A stretch of DNA of 16,628 nucleotides, taken from the NCBI GenBank assembly GCA_001508595.1, contig LGHA01000011.1:1-16628 (forward strand). The letters are read 5' to 3'. This document shows positions 1 to 7,302 of the stretch, piece after piece; position 1 is the first letter of the stretch; every line of letters begins with the position of its first letter. A model generated the notes under the pieces. The model did not search any database, was not told where the DNA came from, and saw only the letters and a program-made list of their open reading frames with translations. The position numbers and the translations under genes were made by a program. This DNA is from Anaerolineaceae bacterium 46_22. Lineage in GTDB: Bacteria > Chloroflexota > Anaerolineae > Anaerolineales > Anaerolineaceae.

Positions 1-134
1 CGCGTTTTATGGGATTGAACCATCAAAAAAGCATAAAAATGACACAAGACGCCCCACTTTCAAACAGAGCACACCCTTTTTTCAGTAGACTCATTAAACC
101 TTTGATTAATTAATCGATTCCAGGGAGCAAAGAC
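1..134 (+). other. Window edge upstream of moxR; possible tail of an upstream gene
   Basis: No gene can be assigned here. Two forward frames are open from the window edge, one stopping near 88 (TAG) and one at 111-113 (TAA). Either could be the last 28-36 codons of a gene that begins outside the window, but neither short peptide has a recognisable family motif. The TAA at 111-113 lies in the moxR frame, so moxR cannot start further upstream than this. I see no convincing promoter or terminator hairpin. Confidence 0.3.
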
Positions 135-1105
135 ATGGCGGTAGATATATCGCAAGTTCTTAAATTGGGCTACAAGTTAAAGTCCAATCTCAACCGCGTC
201 ATTATAGGTAAAGAACGCACTGTTGCGCTAACTGTCATTGCAGTTTTGAGCCAGGGTCATATCTTAATTGAGGATGTCCCGGGTGTTGGAAAAACGATGC
301 TGTCGCGCAGCCTTGCGAAATCACTTGGATGCAGTTTTAAGCGTATCCAGTTCACCCCTGATATGCTTCCAAGTGATGTTACTGGTGTCTCAATTTACAA
401 TCAAAACACACGAGAGTTTGAATATCGTCCAGGTCCGCTCATGGTTCAAATTGTGTTGGCAGATGAGATCAACAGAGCAACACCCAAAACGCAATCGGCT
501 TTGCTTGAAGCGATGGAAGAACGTCAGATTACTGTTGATGGCACAACCTATAAACTGCCAGCGCCATTTATGGTGATGGCTACCCAGAATCCCATTGAAT
601 ATGAAGGGACATTCCCACTGCCAGAAGCGCAGCTGGATCGGTTTTTAATGCGAATTGACCTGGGTTATACATCAGCAAGCAATGAGATCAAAATTCTTGA
701 ACAACAAAGATTGGTTCACCCCATTGTAGAATTGGAGCCGGTTTTAGAGGTTGAAGAAATCCTTTATGCTCAGGAAGCCATTAAACAGGTTCACGTATCT
801 GACCCAATTAAAAAATATATTGTTGAGATTGTACGGAAAACAAGGACGCATCCAGAAGTATTCTTAGGTGCAAGCCCAAGGGGCAGTTTAGGTTTGTTTC
901 GTGGGGGACAGGCTCGTGCTGCTCTTGATGGGCGGGATTACTTTTACCAGACGATATTAAGTATTTGGCGCCGTATGTGCTGCCGCATCGTGTTGTTGTT
1001 GGACCTGCAGCAAGGTTAACAGATATCAGTTCTGAAAACATCGTGCGAGAGATTTTAGAAACCGTTCCCGTTCCCGGCGGCGATTTGGAGGACGGTGGGG
1101 TGTGA
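135..1105 (+). CDS. MoxR-family AAA+ ATPase, with an apparent 1-base frameshift near the 3' end
   Basis: MoxR ATPases are cytoplasmic AAA+ proteins thought to act as chaperones or maturation factors for partner proteins, often encoded next to DUF58 genes. Visible motifs are Walker A at residues 47-54 (DVPGVGKT), a Walker B segment (VLADEINRA) followed by the family-typical run [12 protein letters not shown], a sensor region ([22 protein letters not shown]), and the C-terminal signature GASPRGSL. The ATG is preceded by GGAG at 124-127 with 7-nt spacing. The uninterrupted frame stops at 1019 (294 aa) with an atypical tail after GRDY. From base 944 the next frame reads [16 protein letters not shown], the expected MoxR C-terminus, and ends with TGA at 1103-1105, overlapping the DUF58 start. 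One restored base would give about 323 aa, the normal family length. Family assignment is near certain; whether this copy is functional is unclear. Confidence 0.93.
942..945 (+). other. Frameshift site in moxR (T run, one base apparently missing)
   Basis: The run TTTT follows the codons for Gly-Arg-Asp-Tyr. Reading on in the original frame gives an unrelated tail ending at 1019. Adding one T gives FLPDD and then conserved MoxR sequence up to 1105. A homopolymer sequencing or assembly error, a genuine mutation, or -1 slippage could each explain this. The run is short and does not form a classical X-XXY-YYZ slippery heptamer, so I favour an error or a mutation. Confidence 0.85.
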
Positions 1106-2430
1106 TAAAGTTTGGGCGGTCTTTCTGGTGGTTGCTGACATTAATTGGTGTGAGCTTTCTGCTGACGCGGATACCTGAATTAGCAAGTAACCCCATCTAT
1201 ACCCGCTTGCTCGTCACATTATTGATCATTTTATTTGTCAATGCTATCTGGGCAGGTTTTTCTCTTACTGGCATTAATATTTCCAGGAAATCAAGAATTT
1301 CAAGAAAACAAGTCGGGGAGATTTTTACTGAAAATTTTGAGGTACACAATAGATCAATCATCCCAAAAATTTGGTTAAAAATCACAGATCAGGCAGCCTT
1401 GTCAGGCGTTGCAGGATCGCGAATTATCACCTGGCTGGGATCACAGCAAAATTACGCTTATTTGGCTTATTCTTTGCTCGAGAATCGTGGCTGGTTTACT
1501 TTGAGTCCAACAACGATCGAGTCAGGGGATATTTTTGGCTTATTTCTTATCCGAAAGACATTCCAATCATATTCAAGACTGCTTGTCATTCCACATACCT
1601 TTGATGTTAAGGGTTTTCCTTCACCCTTTGGTAATTTGCCAGGCGGAAGGGCTTTAAGGCAAAAAACCCTTGAGGTCACACCTTATGCTGCTGGTGTCAG
1701 GGAATTTGTACCGGGAGATCCATTAAAGCGCATTCATTGGCCTTCATCAGCTCGTCAGCAAAAACTCATCGTCAAAGAATTTGAAAAGGATCCTTTAGCT
1801 GAAGTGTGGATTTTCATTGATGCCCAGGCGGATATGCATGTTAAAACCAAGGTGCCGGAATTTCAGAGCGCAAGGGAGTACTGGTTGGTTAAGTACTCAT
1901 GGATGAAGAAATCGCCTGAGTATGCCTTACCTAAAGATACTGAAGAGTATGCCATATCTATTGCAGCGTCTCTGGCAAAATATTACATTCAGCAGAGCCG
2001 AGAAGTGGGTTTGGTTTCTGCTGGTCAAAATTACTCAATTTTGCCTGCAGAACGAGGTGAGCGCCAGCTGGGAAAAGTCCTGGAAACCCTGGCTGTTGTA
2101 CAGGCTAAGGGAGAAATTCCATTTTGGCATCTTGTCAGTTCCCAAATTAGTCACCTGGCTCGGGGGACCACAATGATATTGATCACGCCTTCGAATGATG
2201 AGAAACTATTGATAGTGGTGATGGATTTAATACAGAGGGGATTGATGCCAGTGGTGATATTAATTGACCAAAGCAGTTTTGGCGGCGAGGAAGATGTAAG
2301 CCTGTTGGAAGAAAAATTCACTGATCAAGGAATTATGACTTTTGTTGTTCGATATGGTGATGACTTATCAATGGCATTAGGTTCATCAAAATTCACAATC
2401 GACTCTCGAATAATGTATCGAAAGGTATAG
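1102..2430 (+). CDS. DUF58 domain membrane protein, MoxR partner
   Basis: This 442-residue protein has two hydrophobic segments at the N-terminus (about residues 8-22 and 34-54), then a soluble part. The DUF58 signature lies at about 199-218 (REFVPGD, then KRIHW and SSAR, then LIVKEFE), followed by a von Willebrand A-like fold beginning near 234 (VWIFIDAQ). DUF58 proteins occur beside MoxR ATPases and are presumed membrane-associated partners; their biochemical role is not well established. Translation starts at GTG 1102, preceded by GGAGG at 1087-1091 with 10-nt spacing. The start overlaps the TGA of the frame-restored moxR by GTGA, which indicates translational coupling and supports the restored reading of moxR. 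The transglutaminase-like (TgpA) gene often found after such pairs is absent: a promoter region and mreB follow instead. Confidence 0.9.
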   Translation: MIKFGRSFWWLLTLIGVSFLLTRIPELASNPIYTRLLVTLLIILFVNAIWAGFSLTGINISRKSRISRKQVGEIFTENFEVHNRSIIPKIWLKITDQAALSGVAGSRIITWLGSQQNYAYLAYSLLENRGWFTLSPTTIESGDIFGLFLIRKTFQSYSRLLVIPHTFDVKGFPSPFGNLPGGRALRQKTLEVTPYAAGVREFVPGDPLKRIHWPSSARQQKLIVKEFEKDPLAEVWIFIDAQADMHVKTKVPEFQSAREYWLVKYSWMKKSPEYALPKDTEEYAISIAASLAKYYIQQSREVGLVSAGQNYSILPAERGERQLGKVLETLAVVQAKGEIPFWHLVSSQISHLARGTTMILITPSNDEKLLIVVMDLIQRGLMPVVILIDQSSFGGEEDVSLLEEKFTDQGIMTFVVRYGDDLSMALGSSKFTIDSRIMYRKV

Positions 2431-2587
2431 AATATTGAGAAACCTAAAGAAAAACGCATGAGTTTCGTATAGTAATTTCAAATATTACTTCAACTACGAT
2501 AAAATATTTAAGAATTTGAAAAATTGAGGATAATTTTATCCCTATTATGCTTGAAAAAATGATATTCACGCTCATGCTTATGGGGAA

Positions 2588-2610
2588 GACGATTGACATG
2601 TCGTATCGTC
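2588..2610. promoter_or_regulatory. Nested palindrome over the distal mreB promoter -35
   Basis: GACGAT at 2588-2593 and ATCGTC at 2605-2610 form 6-bp inverted arms 11 bp apart. Between them lies the perfect 8-bp palindrome GACATGTC (2595-2602). The structure covers the consensus TTGACA of the distal promoter, the position expected for a repressor operator. No known regulator family is recognised. Confidence 0.35.
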
Positions 2611-2621
2611 AAGGGTAAACT
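2593..2621 (+). promoter_or_regulatory. Candidate distal promoter of the mre operon
   Basis: A perfect -35 hexamer TTGACA (2593-2598) is separated by 17 bp from a -10-like TAAACT (2616-2621, 4 of 6 matches). It lies about 100 bp upstream of the mreB start, downstream of the DUF58 stop. Confidence 0.5.
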
Positions 2622-2654
2622 TTTTTCTTGATTAAATGTTAAAAATCCGTCCTG

Positions 2655-2663
2655 TGGTATAAT
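2655..2663 (+). promoter_or_regulatory. Candidate proximal promoter of the mre operon (extended -10)
   Basis: TGG followed by consensus TATAAT gives an extended -10 element. No good -35 hexamer sits at 16-18 bp, as is common for extended -10 promoters. Transcription would begin near 2670, leaving a leader of about 50 nt that opens with a hairpin. Confidence 0.6.
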
Positions 2664-2674
2664 TGCGAGGATAA

Positions 2675-2698
2675 ATTGGTAGTGAAACCACTACCAAT
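2675..2698 (+). promoter_or_regulatory. Perfect 10-bp inverted repeat in the mreB leader
   Basis: ATTGGTAGTG (2675-2684) and CACTACCAAT (2689-2698) are exact reverse complements around a 4-nt AAAC loop. The hairpin starts about five bases after the predicted transcription start and ends 10 nt before the Shine-Dalgarno sequence. There is no T run, so it is not an intrinsic terminator. It could be an operator or a 5' mRNA-stabilising stem-loop. Confidence 0.6.
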
Positions 2699-2708
2699 CT
2701 TGATAAAT

Positions 2709-2714
2709 AAGGAG
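2709..2714 (+). promoter_or_regulatory. Ribosome binding site fixing the TTG start of mreB
   Basis: AAGGAG lies 7 nt before the TTG at 2722. No ATG or GTG nearby matches the MreB N-terminus as well, so this site decides the unusual start. Confidence 0.8.
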
Positions 2715-2721
2715 TTTTACC

Positions 2722-3795
2722 TTGGCATTTTCTCCCCTGAACTGGTTTTGGGGATTATTTTCCCTTGACATTGGCATTGATTTAGGAACTGCAAATACAA
2801 TCATCAATATTCGCGGTAAAGGCATTGTTATTAACGAGCCCTCCTGGGTGGCTATTGATAAACGTACCCGTGAGCCTGTTGCGATTGGTGCAAAAGCAAG
2901 AGCAATGGTCGGACGAACACCGGCATCGATAGTGGCGCTCAGGCCTTTACGTGACGGTGTCATTTCTGATTATGAGATTACTCAGGCTATGTTGGAATAT
3001 TTTATTGGCAAAGCACACCAGCAAAGTATTGTGCCGTTACCTAAGCCAAGGATTGTTGTTGGTATTCCATCAGGTGCAACGGAAGTCGAAAAAAGAGCGG
3101 TATTTGACGCTGCTATGGCTGCAGGTGCAAGGCAGGTTAATATGGTTTCCGAGCCCAGCGCTGCAGCAATTGGTGCTGGATTACCAGTGAATGGTCCTTC
3201 AGGCACAATGGTTGTGGATATTGGCGGCGGCACTACAGAAGTTGCTGCCATAGCTGTAGGTGGGATCGTTGTTTCACGTTCTTTACGTGTGGCTGGTGAT
3301 GAGCTTGACCAGGATATCATTAATTACGTACGCAATAAATACAACTTATTTATTGGTGAACGCATGGCGGAGAAAGTAAAAGTTGCGGTTGGATCTGCTT
3401 TCCCGATGAAAGAAGAAAAAACTATCGATGTTCGCGGCCGTAATTTAATTACCGGCTTACCAGAATCAATTGAAATTTCGTCTGTTGAAATTCGAGAGGC
3501 GATATCTGGCTCGATCGGTGTTATTGTCAAGACAATTCGTGACGCATTGGATGAAGCCCCCCCAGAAATTTTGTCGGACTTGATTGATAATGGCATTTGT
3601 TTGGCAGGCGGCGGCTCTCAATTAACAAACCTGGATCAACGTTTATCTTCAGATCTCAGGGTACGTGTTTGGGTTGCAGAAGACCCGATGACGTGTGTTG
3701 CACGGGGGTGTGGCATTATTTTGGAGAATATTGATGAATACTCGAACTTCCTGGTTGGTCTTGAAAGAGAACCTGTAACACGGACCTTATCCTGA
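2722..3795 (+). CDS. mreB: Rod shape-determining protein MreB
   Basis: MreB is the bacterial actin homologue. It forms membrane-bound filaments that orient the elongation machinery for lateral peptidoglycan synthesis. The actin-fold ATPase motifs are intact: phosphate-1 at residues 16-26 (DIGIDLGTANT), EPSAAA at about 144-149, phosphate-2 at 166-173 (DIGGGTTE), and the adenosine motif at 291-300 (GICLAGGGSQ). The first dozen residues (FSPLNWFWGLF) are hydrophobic and aromatic, fitting the membrane-anchoring N-terminus of MreB. Length (357 aa) is slightly above the usual 335-350. The start is TTG with a good AAGGAG. It is the first gene of an mreB-mreC-mreD-PBP2-rodA cluster and is preceded by two promoter candidates and a leader hairpin. 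Confidence 0.97.
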   Translation: MAFSPLNWFWGLFSLDIGIDLGTANTIINIRGKGIVINEPSWVAIDKRTREPVAIGAKARAMVGRTPASIVALRPLRDGVISDYEITQAMLEYFIGKAHQQSIVPLPKPRIVVGIPSGATEVEKRAVFDAAMAAGARQVNMVSEPSAAAIGAGLPVNGPSGTMVVDIGGGTTEVAAIAVGGIVVSRSLRVAGDELDQDIINYVRNKYNLFIGERMAEKVKVAVGSAFPMKEEKTIDVRGRNLITGLPESIEISSVEIREAISGSIGVIVKTIRDALDEAPPEILSDLIDNGICLAGGGSQLTNLDQRLSSDLRVRVWVAEDPMTCVARGCGIILENIDEYSNFLVGLEREPVTRTLS

Positions 3796-3861
3796 TCTTT
3801 GACTGTTTTTCCATTATTCTGTTCTCTTTGAACCTTCTATCGATTTGGGGATCGCTTAGCT

Positions 3862-4701
3862 ATGAAATTCCTTAGTTCAAAAAACACACAGACAATCGTC
3901 ATTATTGTTGTAGTTGCCGGCTTATTGTTTTTGGCTTTAAGCGGCTATTTAACCCCGGTATTTAATTTGTCCTTGAATCCGCTTGTTTCATTCCAAAAAT
4001 GGTTGTCTGTCCGATATCTATCAGCACGTGACTTCTTGACGACACCGAGTGATGTTGTGCTCCTGCGTGAACAAAATGCGATCCTTGAATCGCAAGTTAC
4101 CCAACTTCAAACGCAGTTGATTGAAATGGAAGAACGGCTTGGAGAGGCACAGGTTTGTTTTGCCTTATTGGATTTTGGGCGAACAAATCCTCAATATGAT
4201 TACATTGCTGCTACAGTCATTGGACGTGAGATCAGTCCATTTCTGCAGTACATTATTATTGATAAGGGGACAGAGGATGGCGTTCGTTACGGCATGCCTG
4301 TCGTCACACAGCAAGGATTGGTAGGCCGTATAGATGCTGTGATTGCCAGGGCATCGCGTGTGAAATTGATCACGGATTCTACTTCTGTTGTAAATATTCG
4401 CTTGCAATCAGCGGCTATAGAAGCGCAATTAATTGGCTCCTTAACCGGTGATTTATCACTGGATATGATCCCCTTAGACGAAACGATCGAGCCAGGGGAT
4501 GTTGTTTTAACTTCTGGATTAGGTGGAAATTATCCACCGAATATCTTTGTCGGGCAGGTTTTATCCACCCAGCAGCGCGAAAATGCCTTGTTCCAAACGG
4601 CTTCTGTTCAACCCATTGTAAATTTCGAGAGTATCAATGCTGTGTTGGTAATTGATAATTTTGAGGCAATAAATATTTCTCCTTTAATTCCGGAGCCTTA
4701 A
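3862..4701 (+). CDS. mreC: Rod shape-determining protein MreC
   Basis: MreC is a bitopic membrane protein whose extracytoplasmic domain links MreB filaments to the wall synthases and stimulates PBP2-RodA. The 279-residue protein has one transmembrane helix at about 11-29, a predicted coiled coil at about 65-97 (LLREQNAILESQVTQLQTQL), and then the double beta-barrel MreC domain. Typical family segments are VIGREISPFLQYIIIDKG, GMPVVTQQGLVGRI and GDVVLTSGLGG. It follows mreB after 66 bp in which no hairpin terminator is seen. The ATG at 3862 has only a weak GGGGA-like Shine-Dalgarno match about 12 nt upstream. MreD begins 2 nt after its stop. Confidence 0.95.
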   Translation: MKFLSSKNTQTIVIIVVVAGLLFLALSGYLTPVFNLSLNPLVSFQKWLSVRYLSARDFLTTPSDVVLLREQNAILESQVTQLQTQLIEMEERLGEAQVCFALLDFGRTNPQYDYIAATVIGREISPFLQYIIIDKGTEDGVRYGMPVVTQQGLVGRIDAVIARASRVKLITDSTSVVNIRLQSAAIEAQLIGSLTGDLSLDMIPLDETIEPGDVVLTSGLGGNYPPNIFVGQVLSTQQRENALFQTASVQPIVNFESINAVLVIDNFEAINISPLIPEP

Positions 4702-4703
4702 TT

Positions 4704-5207
4704 TTGATTTCTCACCTTGTGTGTGCACTGTCACTTGTGGTATTTTATAGCTTGCAAACGGCGATTTTCTCCCAGGCTAACTTAATTTCTGGTACCGCTG
4801 ATGTTGTTTTGTTGTTCCTGGCTGCATGGTCTTTACAAGAACAGGTGAAGAACAGCTGGTTGTGGACGATCGTCGCTGGCGTTTTGATCAGTTTAGCATC
4901 TGCAATGCCGTTCTTTGCGCCTTTGATTGCTTACCTAGGCGTCATTAGCATCTCAAAACTATTACAGAGACGGGTGTGGCGCAACCCAATACTGGCGATG
5001 TTTATTGTTACATTAGTTGGCACAATTTTTCAACATGGTATCTATATATTTGTGCTCCGAATTACCGGGGCGGTATTTCCTTTTAGCATAAGTGTTGATC
5101 ATATTATATTGCCAAGCTTATTATTGAATTTAATATTCGCACTTCCGGTTTATGCGGTTGTTAGTGATTTGGTCGGGCGAATTTACCCATTGGAGGTGGA
5201 GGCATGA
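4704..5207 (+). CDS. mreD: Rod shape-determining protein MreD
   Basis: This short (167 aa), very hydrophobic protein carries about five predicted transmembrane segments, as MreD does. MreD is the integral membrane component that works with MreC in the elongasome. Sequence conservation in MreD is low; the assignment rests on length, topology and position between mreC and the PBP2 gene. The start is TTG at 4704, supported by GGAG at 4692-4695 with 8-nt spacing, inside the end of mreC. The stop overlaps the next start by ATGA, so translation is probably coupled to PBP2. Confidence 0.9.
   Translation: MISHLVCALSLVVFYSLQTAIFSQANLISGTADVVLLFLAAWSLQEQVKNSWLWTIVAGVLISLASAMPFFAPLIAYLGVISISKLLQRRVWRNPILAMFIVTLVGTIFQHGIYIFVLRITGAVFPFSISVDHIILPSLLLNLIFALPVYAVVSDLVGRIYPLEVEA
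5192..5202 (+). promoter_or_regulatory. Tandem Shine-Dalgarno before the PBP2 gene
   Basis: GGAGG occurs twice (5192-5196 and 5198-5202), both within the last codons of mreD. The first copy has ideal 7-nt spacing to the ATG at 5204; the second is too close to act alone. Confidence 0.6.
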
Positions 5208-7291
5208 GTGTTTACCCTCAACGGAACAGTAAATTTGAAAATTGGCGCTTTTTGGTGCTTTTTATTCTCATTGGCACAATTTTTGGCTTTTATATCCTTC
5301 GCTTGTTTGATATTCAAATCATCCAGGGGGAAGATTTTATTGCACAGGCAAATGATAATCGAACACAGGTGATCTATGAGCCTGCTATTCGAGGCACCAT
5401 TTATGATCGCAATGGGTATATCCTTGCTCAAAATGTGCCGTCGTATAATGTCGTCGTTACCCCCGGTTATCTGCCTGCAGATGAGGGAGATATACAGGAT
5501 ATTTTCAGAGAACTCGCGGAACTGATTGATATGCCCGTCAGCCAGGGAGATACAGATGAAGAAACGGTGCGTAATTTTACACCCTGCTACAATGATCTGG
5601 GCATTTCACAAATTGTTTTTATTGCCACCACGAACTGGCCTTATCAGTCTACAGCTTTGAAGTGTGATGTTTCCCAGGATGTCGCTATGGTTGTGATGGA
5701 AAACAGTGAAGATTGGCCAGGGATCGATATTGAAATCTCCTCAGTCAGGCATTATCCAACTGGCGAATTGACGTCGGAAATTATTGGTTTTTTAGGTCCG
5801 GTTCCTGCTGTGCTTGAAGATTATTATGTCGACCTGGGATTTGTTGCTAACAGGGATAAGGTTGGATATGCTGGCGTTGAACAATCACTCAATGATATTC
5901 TTGCTGGAAGAAACGGCAGAGAACTTGTCGAGGTCAATGTGGCAGGGGAGATTATACGTACATTAGAAGAACCAGTAGAACCGACACCTGGCCAGGATGT
6001 TTACTTAACCATTGATTCCCGTCTGCAATCAATTGCTCGTGAGGCGCTGATAAACGAACTAAATTATTGGAACGCTTATTCTGGCAGGACAATTTCAAAT
6101 AACGGCGTTGTGATTGCTATGAATCCAAAAACCGGCGAAGTTTTAGCCTTAGTTTCCTACCCTAACTTTGAGAATAATCGTATGGAAAGGATTATTCCAG
6201 GTTATTATTACGAGCAATTAAGCAACGATCCACAGCGTCCACTATTTAATCACGCGATATCAGCCGAGCATCCCCCCGGATCTGTTTATAAAATGACATC
6301 CGCCCTTGGCGTGTTAAATGAGGGCGTTGTTACCCCGGAATATGAGGTTGAAGATCCGGGGACGATTACGGTAATCCAGCGGTTTTATGAAAATGATCCG
6401 GGTGTACCGCGTCAATTTGTTTGCTGGGACCGAAATGGACATGGGATGGTCAACTTTTTAGAAGGGGTCGCTTTTTCTTGTAATATTTACTGGCATAAAG
6501 TTGCCGGGGGATTTGGTGATGAAGTTCCAGACGGTGGTTTGGGTCCCTGGTTAATGAGTGAATACGCCCAGGCGCTTGGATATGGGTCTGAAACTGGCAT
6601 TGAATTGCCAGGTGAATCGGATGGGCTTGTTCCTAACCCTACATGGAAACGTTTGACCCTGGGTGAAAACTGGGCAACAGGGGATACCTATACTGCGGCA
6701 ATTGGCCAGGGATTTGTGCTGGCTACGCCGCTTCAGGTGTTGAATTCCATTTCTACAATTGCCAATGGCGGCAAATTGATGGATGTCACGATTGTGGATA
6801 AGGTGGTTGATCAGGATGGTGAGATTGTTCAGCAATTGACCCCCACCGTTCGATGGGATATTACTCAAGATCCTGTGATCAATATGTATGATGGGAACGT
6901 TGAAACAAGTGAAACCAAGACTGTTGAGCCCTGGGTGATTGAATTGGCTAACCAGGGCATGCGGATGGTTGTCACAGAAGGTACAGCCAGCCGATATGAG
7001 ACGGATCGTCACGATGACTTGTTTAGAAATGACACCAGCAGATCAGCGGGAAAGACTGGCACGGCTGAGTATTGTGACAATGTTGCACAGGCACAAGGTT
7101 TATGTGTACCTGAAGCTTGGCCAGCCCACGCCTGGTATGTTGGTTATGCCCCCTGGGATGATGCTGAAATTGCCGTTGTCGCATTTATTTATAATGGCAA
7201 AGAAGGCGCAACTTTTGCTGCCCCTATTGTCCGACAGGTGATTGATGCGTATTTTGAACTCAAACTCATTGACACACCTGTTCAACCATAA
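5204..7291 (+). CDS. mrdA: Penicillin-binding protein 2 (class B transpeptidase)
   Basis: PBP2 cross-links peptidoglycan outside the membrane during cell elongation, in complex with RodA. The 695-residue protein has a short cytoplasmic N-terminus, one transmembrane helix at about 15-32, the PBP dimerisation domain starting at RGTIYDRNG (63-71), and a transpeptidase domain. All three active-site motifs are present: SVYK (S360-K363, following the family-typical HPPG), SCN (S425-N427) and KTG (K617-G619). Length is somewhat above the usual 600-650. Six cysteines (128, 154, 407, 426, 624, 634) all lie in the extracytoplasmic part. The gene overlaps mreD by 4 bp, has a tandem GGAGG, and is followed after 11 nt by rodA. 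Confidence 0.96.
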   Translation: MSVYPQRNSKFENWRFLVLFILIGTIFGFYILRLFDIQIIQGEDFIAQANDNRTQVIYEPAIRGTIYDRNGYILAQNVPSYNVVVTPGYLPADEGDIQDIFRELAELIDMPVSQGDTDEETVRNFTPCYNDLGISQIVFIATTNWPYQSTALKCDVSQDVAMVVMENSEDWPGIDIEISSVRHYPTGELTSEIIGFLGPVPAVLEDYYVDLGFVANRDKVGYAGVEQSLNDILAGRNGRELVEVNVAGEIIRTLEEPVEPTPGQDVYLTIDSRLQSIAREALINELNYWNAYSGRTISNNGVVIAMNPKTGEVLALVSYPNFENNRMERIIPGYYYEQLSNDPQRPLFNHAISAEHPPGSVYKMTSALGVLNEGVVTPEYEVEDPGTITVIQRFYENDPGVPRQFVCWDRNGHGMVNFLEGVAFSCNIYWHKVAGGFGDEVPDGGLGPWLMSEYAQALGYGSETGIELPGESDGLVPNPTWKRLTLGENWATGDTYTAAIGQGFVLATPLQVLNSISTIANGGKLMDVTIVDKVVDQDGEIVQQLTPTVRWDITQDPVINMYDGNVETSETKTVEPWVIELANQGMRMVVTEGTASRYETDRHDDLFRNDTSRSAGKTGTAEYCDNVAQAQGLCVPEAWPAHAWYVGYAPWDDAEIAVVAFIYNGKEGATFAAPIVRQVIDAYFELKLIDTPVQP

Positions 7292-7302
7292 GTTGAATTC
7301 TT

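Noticed and set aside
268..576. 102-codon + strand frame inside moxR
   Set aside because: It covers the Walker A to Walker B region of moxR in another frame and is unrelated to the real frameshift at 942-945.
939..952. Programmed -1 frameshifting in moxR as a designed recoding signal
   Set aside because: A -1 slip would give the right protein, but the site C-TTT-TAC is not a classical slippery heptamer and I saw no obvious upstream Shine-Dalgarno-like stimulator or strong downstream stem-loop. Kept only as a minor alternative.
2528..2541. GGATAA-TT-TTATCC palindrome upstream of mreB
   Set aside because: AT-rich 6-bp arms in an AT-rich region; no promoter element overlaps it and it is likely by chance.
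2982..3320. 112-codon open frame on the - strand inside mreB
   Set aside because: Low-complexity Ser/Thr/Ala-rich peptide antisense to conserved mreB motifs; a shadow frame.
6551..7012. 153-codon open frame on the - strand inside the PBP2 gene
   Set aside because: It lies wholly antisense to well-conserved transpeptidase codons, has no ribosome binding site of note and its peptide shows no family features; it is a mirror of codon usage.
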